A stretch of DNA of 64,000 nt from Plesiocystis pacifica SIR-1 (GCF_000170895.1 NZ_ABCS01000003.1:124001-188000); one strand, 5' to 3'. Shown: positions 19,029 through 28,589, numbered from the stretch's first letter. Notes: generated by a model from the sequence alone, not told the origin. A program made the numbers and translations.

Positions 19029-20738
19029 ATGACCATCGAACCTGCTTTGTTCGAGCGACTGACGAGGGCCCAGCGCGCCCGCGGCTTCACCCTCATCGAG
19101 CTCATGGTCGCGATCTTGGTCTCGTCCATCGTGCTCGTCGGCGTGTTCGCCTTTGCGACGATCCAAAAAGACACGGCGCGCTTGCAGCAGCGCCAGGTCG
19201 TGGTCCAGCAGGCCCTCGAGGGCTCGATGCACTCCATCGGCACGGACCTGCGCATGGCCAGCCTCGGCTTCGGCCGCGTGTGCAGCGAGGTGCGGGTGTT
19301 CTCGGCCAACCAAAACCGGCTGATCAACCCGGGGGCCGTCGACGCCACGGACGTCGCCAACGTCTACATCGACGGCGTCACCGAGGAGCCCTACTGGGTG
19401 CTGCGCGACGGCGTGCAGGCGCACTGGCGCAGCACCGGCGTGGGCAGCATCGACGGCTCCGAGGCGACCTCGGCCTCGCCCACGAGCGCCGCCGACAGCC
19501 TCGACGTGTTCCGCGGTGAGCTCAACGCGGTCCCCGGCTCGGGCCTGTTCGAGGTCCAGAACTTGCCGGCGAACAGCGGGGCCGGGGTCGCGCTGACCTT
19601 CGAGAGCAGCAGCTTGCTCGACAACGCCAACGCCACGCAGCTCCAGGCCGTGCGCCAGCTGTTCGCGCCCGGCTCCTTCGTGCTGGTCGTGCCGCGAGCG
19701 ACGGGCAAGGAGAGCTACGTGCCCGAGCGCCAGTACCAGTGCGCGCTGGTCCAGGTCACCGGCGAGGTCGAGCCGGGCGGCGGCGTGACCAGCTGGAGCT
19801 TGCCCATCGCCAACACCTCGCAGTTCAACGCGAGCCTCGAGACCCTCCTCGACCTCGATCTGATCGCGGGCGGGGCCGGCTCGGCCACGCCCACCGACGC
19901 CGACAAGAGCACGGTGACGTCCAAGAACGGCGCCGAGTGGGGGGCCGACTGGGAGCCGGCGACCTTCAGCGGAAACCTCGAGCTCATCCCCCTCGGCCGC
20001 GTCCGCTGGTCTCGCTACGAGATCGACTTCACCTTCCCCGACCGCCCGATGTTGGTCCGCTCCGACATCATCGGCTGGCGCGACGGCGACCCCACCGTCA
20101 ACGTCGCCGGCGACTACCCGGGCTGCACCGGCGGCGTGTGCCGCATGCCCACGCTCTACCTCCCGAGCGTCGCCGACCAGCCGCCCCGCGTCGCCATCGG
20201 CCCGATGATCGAGGACATGCAGATCGCCGTGGGCTGCGACGGCTGGGACCCGAACTCGGCTCCCGTGACCGAGGGCACCATCCCCGCGCCCGACCCAGGC
20301 TTCGAGGAGAAGGGCCCCGGCGATGGCGGCCAGGCCAACCAGGCCAACCGCCGCGTCGACGACCGCGCGAGCACGGACGACCGCGAGAACGACGAGTGGA
20401 TCGGCAACGCGGTCAACGAGACCTGGGCGCCCGACTGCGTGTCGTGGGGCACGGGCGAGCGCAACGCGGCCGAGTGGGCGACCTCGGGCCCGGCCTCGGA
20501 GACCGCCGACGCTCCAGGCTTTCGCATGAGCCCCCAGGTCGTGCGCGTGACCTTGCTGGCCAAGCACGACGTGATCGCGGGCGGGACCGACTCCGTCGTC
20601 GATCCCTTCTTCAACGAGCTCGTGGCCATCGAAGATCGCGCGACGATGGACTCGGTCGTGGGCCGCCGCGAGTACCAGACGCTGACCGAGCGCTTCAAAG
20701 TCCGGAACAGCCGCTGGCGCGACCCGAACTTGTTCTGA
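19029..20738 (+). CDS. pilW: Type IV pilus minor pilin, PilW-like
   Basis: The 569-residue protein starts with a prepilin signal: RARG then FTLIELMVAILVSSIVLVGVFAF, with cleavage after G19 and Glu24 at +5. The globular region is unusually long (about 545 residues, against about 250-350 in typical PilW) and includes many Asn/Asp/Gly-rich loops. In Pseudomonas PilW sits in the tip complex with PilV, PilX and PilY1. It starts 1 bp after the PilV stop, so the three pilin genes form one transcript. A strong terminator-like hairpin follows 43 bp after the stop. Confidence 0.8.
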   Translation: MTIEPALFERLTRAQRARGFTLIELMVAILVSSIVLVGVFAFATIQKDTARLQQRQVVVQQALEGSMHSIGTDLRMASLGFGRVCSEVRVFSANQNRLINPGAVDATDVANVYIDGVTEEPYWVLRDGVQAHWRSTGVGSIDGSEATSASPTSAADSLDVFRGELNAVPGSGLFEVQNLPANSGAGVALTFESSSLLDNANATQLQAVRQLFAPGSFVLVVPRATGKESYVPERQYQCALVQVTGEVEPGGGVTSWSLPIANTSQFNASLETLLDLDLIAGGAGSATPTDADKSTVTSKNGAEWGADWEPATFSGNLELIPLGRVRWSRYEIDFTFPDRPMLVRSDIIGWRDGDPTVNVAGDYPGCTGGVCRMPTLYLPSVADQPPRVAIGPMIEDMQIAVGCDGWDPNSAPVTEGTIPAPDPGFEEKGPGDGGQANQANRRVDDRASTDDRENDEWIGNAVNETWAPDCVSWGTGERNAAEWATSGPASETADAPGFRMSPQVVRVTLLAKHDVIAGGTDSVVDPFFNELVAIEDRATMDSVVGRREYQTLTERFKVRNSRWRDPNLF

Positions 20739-20781
20739 GCGAGCTACTCCGAGCCTGCGATTGCCGCGCAGGATCGGTCCA

Positions 20782-20826
20782 AGCGTCCACGCCCCCAGCG
20801 CAGGCTCCTGCGCTGGGGGTGACGCT
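20782..20826 (+). terminator. Strong intrinsic terminator after the pilW gene
   Basis: A perfect 13-bp stem (20792-20804 with 20807-20819) has a 2-nt loop, or 12 bp with a 4-nt loop. It is flanked by an outer 6-bp stem AGCGTC (20782-20787) and GACGCT (20821-20826), and a T-run begins within the outer arm (CTTTTGGG). This would end the first pilin operon and isolate it from the pilX genes. Confidence 0.75.
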
Positions 20827-21394
20827 TTTGGGCACGGGGGATCTCATGGACCGCCGAGAATGGGCGGTGGGCGATTCCGATCAGGCCATGAGCGCGGGCG
20901 TTGGCGCGCGGCGAGGTCGATGCGCGAAAACAGGTAGGGCTGCGATCCGTGCGCGCGGGCAAACACTGACACCATAAAAATTCCATGGTGCTTGATCGAG
21001 CAACAGCATTGGGTGGTCAAAAGGACAATGGTCTGGTTGGTGAGAAGCATTCAAAAGCGTGATTATGGGAGTTTGGAAGGGGGTCGCGGAGTGTCCAATT
21101 CCGACGCGAGCGAAATCGCCATTCGTGACTGTGCATATTTTTAATCGTGCCATGTTCGCATTTATGCCCATAGAGCATATGGGCTCGAGCGGCCACATCT
21201 CGAGGACAGGGTGGCGCTTGTTGCGCATTGCAGTTATCGGACTCTGTCGGGGGACAGGTGACCAAATTGGGCACTCGATCGCGCTGCGAACGCCATCATG
21301 ACTCACATAAATTTTTTGCACAAAACGAAATGCCGCTCACAAAAAAATCTGTTAGTCAGACAGTACTGTGGTGCGTCGACGCTGGTGGATGAAT
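20827..21394. other. AT-rich non-coding spacer before pilX
   Basis: This stretch of about 570 bp is clearly more AT-rich than the surrounding coding DNA, with runs such as ATTTTTAAT, AATTTTTTGC and AAAAAAATC. The open frames in it have no recognisable protein signature and no good start. It contains several short palindromes and a perfect 19-nt inverted repeat (listed separately). It probably carries the promoter and control region of the pilX operon, or a small RNA. No clear -24/-12 element was found; weak half-matches only. Confidence 0.5.
21166..21184. promoter_or_regulatory. Inverted repeat in the pilX upstream region
   Basis: GCCCATA and TATGGGC form a perfect 7-bp inverted repeat with a 5-nt spacer, followed directly by two CTCGAG palindromes about 10 bp apart. 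It lies about 210 bp before the pilX start and could be a regulator site or a hairpin. Confidence 0.4.
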
Positions 21395-22231
21395 ATGCCT
21401 TTCGCCAAACATAAAGGATACCGGGAGCCCGAAGCTGCTTTCGATTCACGCCTGTCCAAGCGGCGGCGTGAACGCGGCGCCACCATGGTGAGCGTCATGC
21501 TGCTGACGGTTTCGATGTTGACCATCTCTGCACTGGTGATTCGGTCAGCGAACCGAGAGGTGTCTCAGGCCAACGCGCAGGTGTCCCGCGAGCGTGCGCT
21601 GATGGCCGCGCAGGCCGCGGTCGACCTCGGCGCGGCGCAGCTCCGCGTGGCGATCGACAACGCGGGCGTCGAGACGGTGCTCGGCAGCGCGTTGACTGGC
21701 TACAACCCCAGCGGCGACCCGGCCATCTGCGAGACGATCTACCAAGACTGCATCCCCGGCGGCGGCGGCGATCCGGACGTGCCGGTGACCGGGCAAAAGA
21801 ACCGCTGGATCACGGGCAAGTCGGACTGCGCCGGTCGACCCTGCATGCGTCAGGGGGCCATCGCGCGGCTGCCGGACGCCAACGGGAACCCGACCGACTG
21901 GGTCCAGGTTCCGCTCCGCGACCTGCTCGAGAACGCGGACCCCGAGGCCCGCGTGACCTTGTGGATCCGCAACAACGCCTCCGACGCGATCGACACCAAC
22001 AACGGCGGGGGCAGCTGGACGGCCGACGGCGACGGCCGCGTGGTGCTGACCGCCATGGCCACCCTGCGCAACACCACCGTCGCGGTCGAGCAAGAGTACG
22101 TGCTCGCGCCGGGCTCCGAGAAGCAGGCGTGGTCGATGACGTCCCCGGACATCGGCTACGGCGGCGGCCACAACAACGACAACGTCATGGCTGACGTGTG
22201 TCTCTCGAACTTCGCCGGGCACGAGGGCTAG
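21395..22231 (+). CDS. pilX: Type IV pilus assembly protein PilX
   Basis: The N-terminus is the PilX-type signal: RRRERGATMVSVMLLTVSMLTISALVIRSA. It has the processed Gly and hydrophobic helix but no Glu at +5, as is typical for PilX. The remainder (about 230 residues) has two cysteine pairs and Asn/Gly-rich loops. The ATG at 21395 is chosen because GGTGG lies 6 nt upstream; a GTG at 21368 or ATG at 21389 would add 9 or 2 residues. It is the first gene after the AT-rich spacer and is followed by the PilY1 gene after 2 bp. PilX and PilY1 form the tip complex in other species. Confidence 0.75.
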   Translation: MPFAKHKGYREPEAAFDSRLSKRRRERGATMVSVMLLTVSMLTISALVIRSANREVSQANAQVSRERALMAAQAAVDLGAAQLRVAIDNAGVETVLGSALTGYNPSGDPAICETIYQDCIPGGGGDPDVPVTGQKNRWITGKSDCAGRPCMRQGAIARLPDANGNPTDWVQVPLRDLLENADPEARVTLWIRNNASDAIDTNNGGGSWTADGDGRVVLTAMATLRNTTVAVEQEYVLAPGSEKQAWSMTSPDIGYGGGHNNDNVMADVCLSNFAGHEG

Positions 22232-22233
22232 CA

Positions 22234-25200
22234 ATGGATACTCGTTCGAACTCGAAGCTGTCTCGTGCGCACCGCGTGCGTCGCTGGCTGGTCCAACTCG
22301 CGGGCGCCCTGCTCTTGGTCGCCGGGGTCGTCGGCTACTCGGGCTCCACCGAGGCCCGCGTCGATCCCTTCTATATCGTCCACGGGCAGAGCTACGGGGC
22401 CGTGGTCCCGCGCATCCTCTTTGTCCTCGACACCTCGGGCTCGATGGGCTTCGAGCAGCCCTGGCCCGACAAAAAGTGCAGCTGGGACAACTGCGAGGAC
22501 GGCGACGCCGGCCTGCTGCAAAGCCGCATGCACGCCGCCCGCAACGTCATCCGCTCGATCGTCGAGGCCAACGAGGGCACCGCCGAGTTCGGCCTGATGA
22601 GCTTCGGCATGGCCAAGCCGCCGGCGAGCGCCAGCGAGGTCCCCTACGAGTGCTACTCGTGGGACCACGGCAAGTGGATGCGCTTCACCTGGGTGAGCTA
22701 CGCCAACCAGCCCTACGGCAACGTGTGGAAGCCGCTGACCAACGCCTTCGGGACCCAGGGCTCGTGGACGCTGTGCGGCGACAACCGGCCCTTCCCCTAC
22801 CTGCGCCACGACGACCTGGGCGGCTTCTCGATGCCCAACAACAGCACCGAGGCGCTGTCGGACACCGAGCCGTTGGTCAAGACCCACGCGGACATCAACG
22901 CCTTTTACGACGGGGCCAACTTCACCCGCCGGGTCCAGTTCTTCCCGCGCTACCTCGGCCGGCGCTTCAACCTCGACTGCGGCGACCCGAACAAAAAGGC
23001 GATCGTCAACGGCTCCCACGGCGACTGGGGCGAGTCGGACAGCGCCCGCGAGTCCAACATCTGCGGCCGCGACTTCTACTACTGGCCCTACGTCGACGGG
23101 AACCCCGGCTACTCCTTCTACTCGGGCTACAGCTTCGACGACATGTGGCACGTCGAGTGCGACGACAACGGCGAGTGCTGGTCGACCAACAGCGCGTCGC
23201 ACCGCCTGGGCACCAACCGCCGCAACCAGTACGAGGGCGCGACCCTCTACGCGCCCTTTTACTCCGAGGCCGTGCTCAACGACCCGGACATCCCGGCCAG
23301 CGCCAAGGGCCCGCTCAGCGTCGGCGAGGGCCTGACCACCATCGAGGGCCTGACCTCCAAGGCCTTCGCCGGCGGCATCGACCTCAGCGGCGGCACGCCC
23401 TGGGCCGTGGCGATCGGCGACGTGGGCTACATGGTCAAGGAGAACGCCCAGGGCGAGCTCGAGGCCAAGGCCGCGCTGACCCAGAGCAACGCCGCCTTCT
23501 CGCACACCACCGTCGCCTCCTACCTGTCCTTCATGACCGTCCACAACGAGGACGACGTGTGCCGCCCGACGGCCGCGATCCTCGTGACCGACGGCCAGCC
23601 GGACCCGTGGTGGAAGCAGGGCGGCACCAAGCTCTACGACCGCCTCCGCAAGCTGCGGCAGGTGCTGGGCGTGAAGACCTACATGGTGGGCTTTTCCCAG
23701 GGCTCGTGGAGCGACCCGCTCAAGTGGGAGCGCATGCACCACATCGCGTGCGCTGCCTCGGGCGCCAACGACGTCTACTACCCCTGCAACGGCAGCAACG
23801 ACTACGACTGGGACACCTGCGCCAACCCGGACGATCCCCAGGACGGGTGCGCGTGGCTGGCCGCCAACGACGAGGAGCTCGCCAAGGCGCTGCGGACGAT
23901 CATCGAGGAGACCATCGAGAGCGAGATGCCCTCGGGGGCGCCGACGCTCGCCAACGACTTCCAGAGCTCGGACGTCGAGGACCCCAACGCCGACGACACC
24001 TCGGTCCAGACCGCGATCCGGGCCTACACGGAGGCGCCCTCGTGGCGCGGCCACGTGGCCCGCGAGGCCTGCCTCGACGAGGACCCGGACAACCCCGGCG
24101 AGCTCGCGGACTACTGCAAGAACGCCGCGACCTTGCCCATCGAGACCGAGGAGGACGAGAGCTTCGGCCCCTGTCCGATCGGCCGCGTGTGGGACGCTGG
24201 CGAGTGCCTGGTCGCGACCAACTGGAAGGACCGCCGGCTCTACACCCACAACGACGACAACGAGCTCGTGCGCATCCTCGACGAGGGGGAGGCCACGTCG
24301 GGCTTCGCCGAGATCGTGATGGAGATGAACCAAAAGGGGCTCATCGATCCGCCCCTGACCCCCGGCAACGAGGGCAACGAGATCCGGGCCATGGCGCAGT
24401 ACCTGGCCGGGGCCGCGGGGAACGAGGGCTGGAAGCTCGCGGGCATCGCCAACTCGGCGCCGATCCTGATCCGCCGCGTGCCGCAGTACGACTCGAACTT
24501 CCTGCCCGGCGTGGGCATCCGCGACCCGCACTGCGCGGGCCGGCGCAACGTCCTCGGCGAGGACGTCCCCAGCTCGCTGCAAGCCTACGCGGGCAAGGCC
24601 TGGAGCCTCAGCTCAGGCGCGGGCTACGGCGACCACTACGAGTACGCCGAGGCCGTGCTGATCGGCGACGACGCCGGCCTGCTGCACGCCTTCCACTATG
24701 ACAGCGGCAACGAGCTGTTCGCCTTCCTGCCGCGGGCGCTGATCAACAACTCGCGCGTGCTGTCGATCAACGGCGCGACCAACTTCGGTCAGGGCGAGGG
24801 CCTCGAGGGCCACGTCTACGGCATCGCGTCGACGGTCAACGCCGGCTGGATCTACGACGACGAGGAGCAGACCTGGCGCCACCTCGCGGTGTTCGGCTTC
24901 GGCCCGGGCGGCGACGAGATCGTGGCCCTGGACGTCTCGCACATGGCTCGGCTCGCCGACGACGACCCCGTCGAGGTGCTGTGGACCAGCGACACGGCGA
25001 GCATCTCGGGGCTCTACGACCAGACCCTCGGCGAGACCTGGTCGCGCCCGGCGATCACCTACGCCGTGCCCAACGACACCATGGGCGTCGAGCCCAAGGC
25101 CTACCTGGTGTTCGGCAGCGGCTACCGCGAGGGCGCCGGCTGGGGCAAGCGCGGGCGCGTGGTCTGGATGGTCGACGCGGCCACCGGCGAGACCGTCACC

Positions 25201-26391
25201 CAGCGCGCCATCATCAAGAACGTCAACCAAGACACCACCTACGACGTCAAGGCCGACGTGACCCAGGCCGGCGACGTCGCCGTGACCTCGCACTGCCTGT
25301 CGCGCTACTGGGGCGAGATGCAAGAGGCCTACTGGGTCGACCCGGCCGGCCGCCTGTTCCGCTGGGACCTCGCCACGGCGGGCTCCGACGTCGAGTCCTT
25401 CCCCCACGTCGCGGACAGCGGCGGGACCTGGACCAAGAACAGCCAGGGCTACTACGTGGGCAAGGAGGCCTTCCGCTTCCCGGCCTGCGAGGGCGCCGGC
25501 GAGTTCAGCTGCACCGTCGGGGCGATCAGCGCCAGCGGCAACAAGGGCGAGCCCTTCACCTTCTCGCCCGCGGTGGTCGCCAACAACCGCATCGATCCCA
25601 TCAACGGCAACGGCGGCGCGCTCGATGCCGGGCAGCGGGACATGTTCCTGCTCGCGCTGGTCAGCGGCAACGCCAACGACGACGCCATCGACGGCGGCGA
25701 CGAGGACAACGCGTTCCACTCGAGCATCTACCTGATCGCCGACGACCACCGCGACGATCCCAACAAGGGCTTCGACATCCCCGGCAACGCCGCGGTCACC
25801 GAGCCTGGGGGCCACGCCCACTTCATGCGCCTGCCGCTCAGCCAGATCGAGCGCACGCGTCACATCCAGTACCCGGACGGCTCGGAGGAGTCGCAGACCC
25901 GCGTGTTCTCCAAGCGCGCCCGCCCCCTGCGCGCGCCGATGATTCGCGTCACCGGCGTGTCCGACGGCGTGCAGCAGGTCAACGCCGAGGTCTTCTACAT
26001 CACCTACACGGTCTACGAGCCCGGCGACTCCAGCTGCGACTCGCGGTGGTTCGACCCCGAGACCAAGGAGTGGATCTTCGACCAGGGCGCGACCTACGAG
26101 CTGACCTTCCGGCTCGCGGTCGAGGGCGGCCAAGCCTTCGACTTCCAGACCGACTACACCCTGCCCAACGATCCCAACGACGGCTTCGGGACCGGCGGCG
26201 CGCTCTCGCAGGTCTCGGTCTCGCAGGTCGGTCACGGCTGCGAGGACGGCAACTGCGGCGCGATCCTGCGTGCCCCGAGCACCTCGCCCTGCGACCCCAA
26301 CGTCGCCGCGCCGCCGGTCGGTGGCGTGACCTCGGTGGTCACGGGCTCGTCCGAGCTCGACGGCTTCTCGCCCCTCGAGATTCCGCTGTGA
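22234..26391 (+). CDS. pilY1: PilY1-type pilus tip adhesin with VWA domain
   Basis: The 1385-residue protein has a signal peptide (LVQLAGALLLVAGVVGYSGS, cleavage near TEARV). A von Willebrand factor A-like domain begins at residue 61 with the MIDAS motif D66-T-S68-G-S70 and later LVTDGQP. The C-terminal half from about residue 750 is the PilC/PilY beta-propeller (VLIGDDAGLLHAFHYDSG, AVFGFGPGGDEIVALDV, MVDAATGETV). It would sit at the pilus tip, bind surfaces or calcium and control extension and retraction. Many cysteines suggest disulfides. The start is the ATG 3 bp after the pilX stop. The last codon overlaps the start of the next lipoprotein gene (GTGA), so this product is coupled to it. 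Confidence 0.85.
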   Translation: MDTRSNSKLSRAHRVRRWLVQLAGALLLVAGVVGYSGSTEARVDPFYIVHGQSYGAVVPRILFVLDTSGSMGFEQPWPDKKCSWDNCEDGDAGLLQSRMHAARNVIRSIVEANEGTAEFGLMSFGMAKPPASASEVPYECYSWDHGKWMRFTWVSYANQPYGNVWKPLTNAFGTQGSWTLCGDNRPFPYLRHDDLGGFSMPNNSTEALSDTEPLVKTHADINAFYDGANFTRRVQFFPRYLGRRFNLDCGDPNKKAIVNGSHGDWGESDSARESNICGRDFYYWPYVDGNPGYSFYSGYSFDDMWHVECDDNGECWSTNSASHRLGTNRRNQYEGATLYAPFYSEAVLNDPDIPASAKGPLSVGEGLTTIEGLTSKAFAGGIDLSGGTPWAVAIGDVGYMVKENAQGELEAKAALTQSNAAFSHTTVASYLSFMTVHNEDDVCRPTAAILVTDGQPDPWWKQGGTKLYDRLRKLRQVLGVKTYMVGFSQGSWSDPLKWERMHHIACAASGANDVYYPCNGSNDYDWDTCANPDDPQDGCAWLAANDEELAKALRTIIEETIESEMPSGAPTLANDFQSSDVEDPNADDTSVQTAIRAYTEAPSWRGHVAREACLDEDPDNPGELADYCKNAATLPIETEEDESFGPCPIGRVWDAGECLVATNWKDRRLYTHNDDNELVRILDEGEATSGFAEIVMEMNQKGLIDPPLTPGNEGNEIRAMAQYLAGAAGNEGWKLAGIANSAPILIRRVPQYDSNFLPGVGIRDPHCAGRRNVLGEDVPSSLQAYAGKAWSLSSGAGYGDHYEYAEAVLIGDDAGLLHAFHYDSGNELFAFLPRALINNSRVLSINGATNFGQGEGLEGHVYGIASTVNAGWIYDDEEQTWRHLAVFGFGPGGDEIVALDVSHMARLADDDPVEVLWTSDTASISGLYDQTLGETWSRPAITYAVPNDTMGVEPKAYLVFGSGYREGAGWGKRGRVVWMVDAATGETVTQRAIIKNVNQDTTYDVKADVTQAGDVAVTSHCLSRYWGEMQEAYWVDPAGRLFRWDLATAGSDVESFPHVADSGGTWTKNSQGYYVGKEAFRFPACEGAGEFSCTVGAISASGNKGEPFTFSPAVVANNRIDPINGNGGALDAGQRDMFLLALVSGNANDDAIDGGDEDNAFHSSIYLIADDHRDDPNKGFDIPGNAAVTEPGGHAHFMRLPLSQIERTRHIQYPDGSEESQTRVFSKRARPLRAPMIRVTGVSDGVQQVNAEVFYITYTVYEPGDSSCDSRWFDPETKEWIFDQGATYELTFRLAVEGGQAFDFQTDYTLPNDPNDGFGTGGALSQVSVSQVGHGCEDGNCGAILRAPSTSPCDPNVAAPPVGGVTSVVTGSSELDGFSPLEIPL

Positions 26392-26972
26392 GCCCTTCGC
26401 TTCGAGCCCACAGCGCGGGCCTGTGGGTCGCGCTCTTGGCCCTCTCGAGCCTGTCCTCGACGGGGTGCAACCGGGACGCGGCCTACACGGCCATCCGCGG
26501 AGCGCCGGACGTGACGGCGGCCGAGCGCGAGGCGGCCGAGCTCGACGCGGGCGAGGAGGCCGTCGCGCTCGCGCCCGAGCTCGACCCGGACTTGGGAGGC
26601 CAGGCCGAGGAGGCCTTCGACCCGGCCGACGCCGACTGGCGCATCCCCATCGACAAGCAGCACGCGCCCGAGCCGGCGGTCGAGTCTGGCGCCGAGGCCG
26701 GGGCCCCACCCCCGCCGCCCGTCGCGGCGCAGCCCGGCCCCGCGGAGCGCTCGGTGGCCGGGAAGGAGCGCGAGGACGGCCCGTCCGTCGAGGACTTCCA
26801 GCGCCCGCCCAGCACCATCTCCGAGCCGCCTCCGCGCCCCGTGGGCGGTCCGGCCATGCCGGTGCCCTCAGCGCGGCCAGGGGCGCCCACGGCCGGTCCT
26901 GGAGGCCCTGGGAAGCGGCCACCAGGCGCGATGCCGCCGCCCGGCGACCGGCCCTTGCCGCCGCCGGGCTGA
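26388..26972 (+). CDS. Proline-rich lipoprotein in the pilX-pilY1 operon
   Basis: The 194-residue protein has a lipoprotein signal: LWVALLALSSLSSTGC with Cys at about residue 25. The mature region is acidic in its first half (EREAAELDAGEEAVALAPELD) and Pro/Gly-rich at the end (APPPPPVAAQPGP, PPPGDRPLPPPG), so it is likely to be disordered. No domain was recognised. The GTG start overlaps the pilY1 stop, so it is translated from the pilus transcript. A pilus-related lipoprotein, perhaps an outer-membrane partner of PilY1, is inference from position. The gene ends 34 bp before the nucleotidase. Confidence 0.65.
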   Translation: MSPSLRAHSAGLWVALLALSSLSSTGCNRDAAYTAIRGAPDVTAAEREAAELDAGEEAVALAPELDPDLGGQAEEAFDPADADWRIPIDKQHAPEPAVESGAEAGAPPPPPVAAQPGPAERSVAGKEREDGPSVEDFQRPPSTISEPPPRPVGGPAMPVPSARPGAPTAGPGGPGKRPPGAMPPPGDRPLPPPG

Positions 26973-27006
26973 GCCGTCGAGCGCCGCGCCTGCTAAGATC
27001 GGCGCG

Positions 27007-28557
27007 ATGTCCGGCGCGCAGGATCTGCCCGAGCCCATTCGCCACCTGCTGCATCAGGTCGGCCACCAGCACGACAGCCCGCGGACCCGGCGGGTCTTCA
27101 CGAACCGCGACCTCGACTTCGAGAGCATCCCGGTCGTCGGCTTCGACATGGACTACACCCTGGCGCGCTACCGCCAGCACCCCCTCGAGGCCCTGTCCCT
27201 CGAGGCGACCGTCGCCAAGCTGATCGACCGGGGCTGGCCCGAGCAGCTGCGCGGGGTCCAGCCCGATCCGGAGTTTGCGATCCGCGGCCTCGTCGTCGAC
27301 ACCCGAAACGGGAACTTGCTCAAGATGGATCGCCACGGCTACGTCGGCCGCGTCTATCACGGGCGCAGGATGTTGAGCCGGCCCGAGCGCAAGGCGCTGT
27401 ACAGCTCGCAGCGGGTCGGCCGGGAGCGCTCGCGCTTTGCCTACGTCGACACCCTGTTCGCGCTCCCGGAGGTCACCCTCTACGCCGCCGTCGTCGATCT
27501 CATCGACGCCCAGCCCGAGCTGTGGGGGGCGGGGGCGCCGAGCTACGCGGAGGCCTGGGACGCGGTCCGCAAGGCCATCGATCTGGCCCACCAAGACGAC
27601 AGCATCAAGTCGCGGATCAAGGCCGACGTCGCGGCCTACTTCGACCGCGACCCGGACCTGGCCCCGACCCTGCACAAGCTGCGCTCGGCCGGGAAGAAGC
27701 TGTTTTTGCTGACCAACAGCTACTACCCCTACACCCAGGCGGTGATGGCCTACCTGCTCGACGGCGCGCTCGAGGCCTACGGCGACTGGACGCAGTACTT
27801 CGACTGGATGATCGTCGGCAGCCGCAAGCCCAGCTTCTTCTCCGACGCCGAGCCCTTCCTCGAGATCGATCGGGTCACGGGCGAGGTCCACGGAGGCCCG
27901 CGCGCGCAGCCGCAGCGCAACCGGGTCTTCCAGGGCGGCAACCAGGCCGGGCTGCAGGCGGTCATGGGCTGCCGCCCCGACCAGGTCATCTACGTCGGCG
28001 ACCACATCTACGGCGACATCGTGCACAGCAAGAAGACCTCGGGCTGGCGGACGGTGCTGATCGTCGAGGAGCTCGAGCGCGAGCTGAGGGTGCGCGCGGA
28101 CTACCAGCCGGCCCTCGACGAGATCCGCTCGCAGTCCGACCTGTGGGAGGTGCTCAGCGAGGCGGTCTCGGAGCAGCGCTACCTCCAGCGAGGCCTGCGC
28201 CAGCTCGACGCGGCCCTGGTCGCGCAGACCTACGCCGCGCGCGGAGAGGTGCTGAGCGAGGCGAACGCCGAGGTCATGCTCGGGGAGCTCCGGGCCGAGG
28301 CCAAGGCTCGCTTCGAGCGCTTGCGCGAGCACGAGGACGAGGTCGCCGAGGCGGTCAAGCGACGCAGCGTCCAGGTGGATCGCGCCTTCAACCACTACTG
28401 GGGCTCGGTGTTTACGGAGCGCTACGACGCGAGCTTCTTCGGCGAGCAGCTGGTCAACTACGCGTGCCTGTATACGAGCCGGGTGAGCAACTTCTTGTTC
28501 GTGAGCCCGAACCGCTACTTCCGGGCACCCCACGGCTCCATGCCGCACTGGTTTTGA
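27007..28557 (+). CDS. cN-II/HAD-IG family 5'-nucleotidase
   Basis: The 516-residue protein belongs to the cytosolic purine 5'-nucleotidase (HAD-IG) family, found in eukaryotes and some bacteria including myxobacteria. The HAD motifs are visible: I, GFDMDYTLARY with nucleophile D47 and D49; II, KLFLLTNSYYPYT; IV, VIYVGDHIYGDIVHSKK. The C-terminal helical region (about residues 370-460) and AHPxxx-type tail are present. It hydrolyses nucleoside monophosphates such as IMP and GMP; the specificity is not provable here. The start ATG is preceded by a purine-rich tract. It follows the pilus operon with only 34 bp, but a functional link is not evident. A GC-rich hairpin lies downstream. Confidence 0.85.
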   Translation: MSGAQDLPEPIRHLLHQVGHQHDSPRTRRVFTNRDLDFESIPVVGFDMDYTLARYRQHPLEALSLEATVAKLIDRGWPEQLRGVQPDPEFAIRGLVVDTRNGNLLKMDRHGYVGRVYHGRRMLSRPERKALYSSQRVGRERSRFAYVDTLFALPEVTLYAAVVDLIDAQPELWGAGAPSYAEAWDAVRKAIDLAHQDDSIKSRIKADVAAYFDRDPDLAPTLHKLRSAGKKLFLLTNSYYPYTQAVMAYLLDGALEAYGDWTQYFDWMIVGSRKPSFFSDAEPFLEIDRVTGEVHGGPRAQPQRNRVFQGGNQAGLQAVMGCRPDQVIYVGDHIYGDIVHSKKTSGWRTVLIVEELERELRVRADYQPALDEIRSQSDLWEVLSEAVSEQRYLQRGLRQLDAALVAQTYAARGEVLSEANAEVMLGELRAEAKARFERLREHEDEVAEAVKRRSVQVDRAFNHYWGSVFTERYDASFFGEQLVNYACLYTSRVSNFLFVSPNRYFRAPHGSMPHWF

Positions 28558-28561
28558 CTTT

Positions 28562-28589
28562 GCCCCCGCAGAGGGCTCGAGCCGGGGGC
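28562..28589. terminator. Possible terminator hairpin
   Basis: GCCCCCG and CGGGGGC form a 7-bp stem with a 14-nt loop, 4 bp after the nucleotidase stop. No T-run follows. It lies between that gene and a convergent regulator gene, so it may serve both. Confidence 0.4.

Noticed and set aside
21213-21226. Possible second sigma-54 element before pilX
   Set aside because: Only the -24 half matches well (TGGCGC); the -12 half reads GCGCA and lacks TT.
20881-21321. A 146-codon minus-strand frame in the AT-rich spacer
   Set aside because: No recognisable features and no good start; left as non-coding.
24613-28548. A long minus-strand frame antisense to pilY1 and the nucleotidase
   Set aside because: Shadow of the GC-rich genes; no domain.
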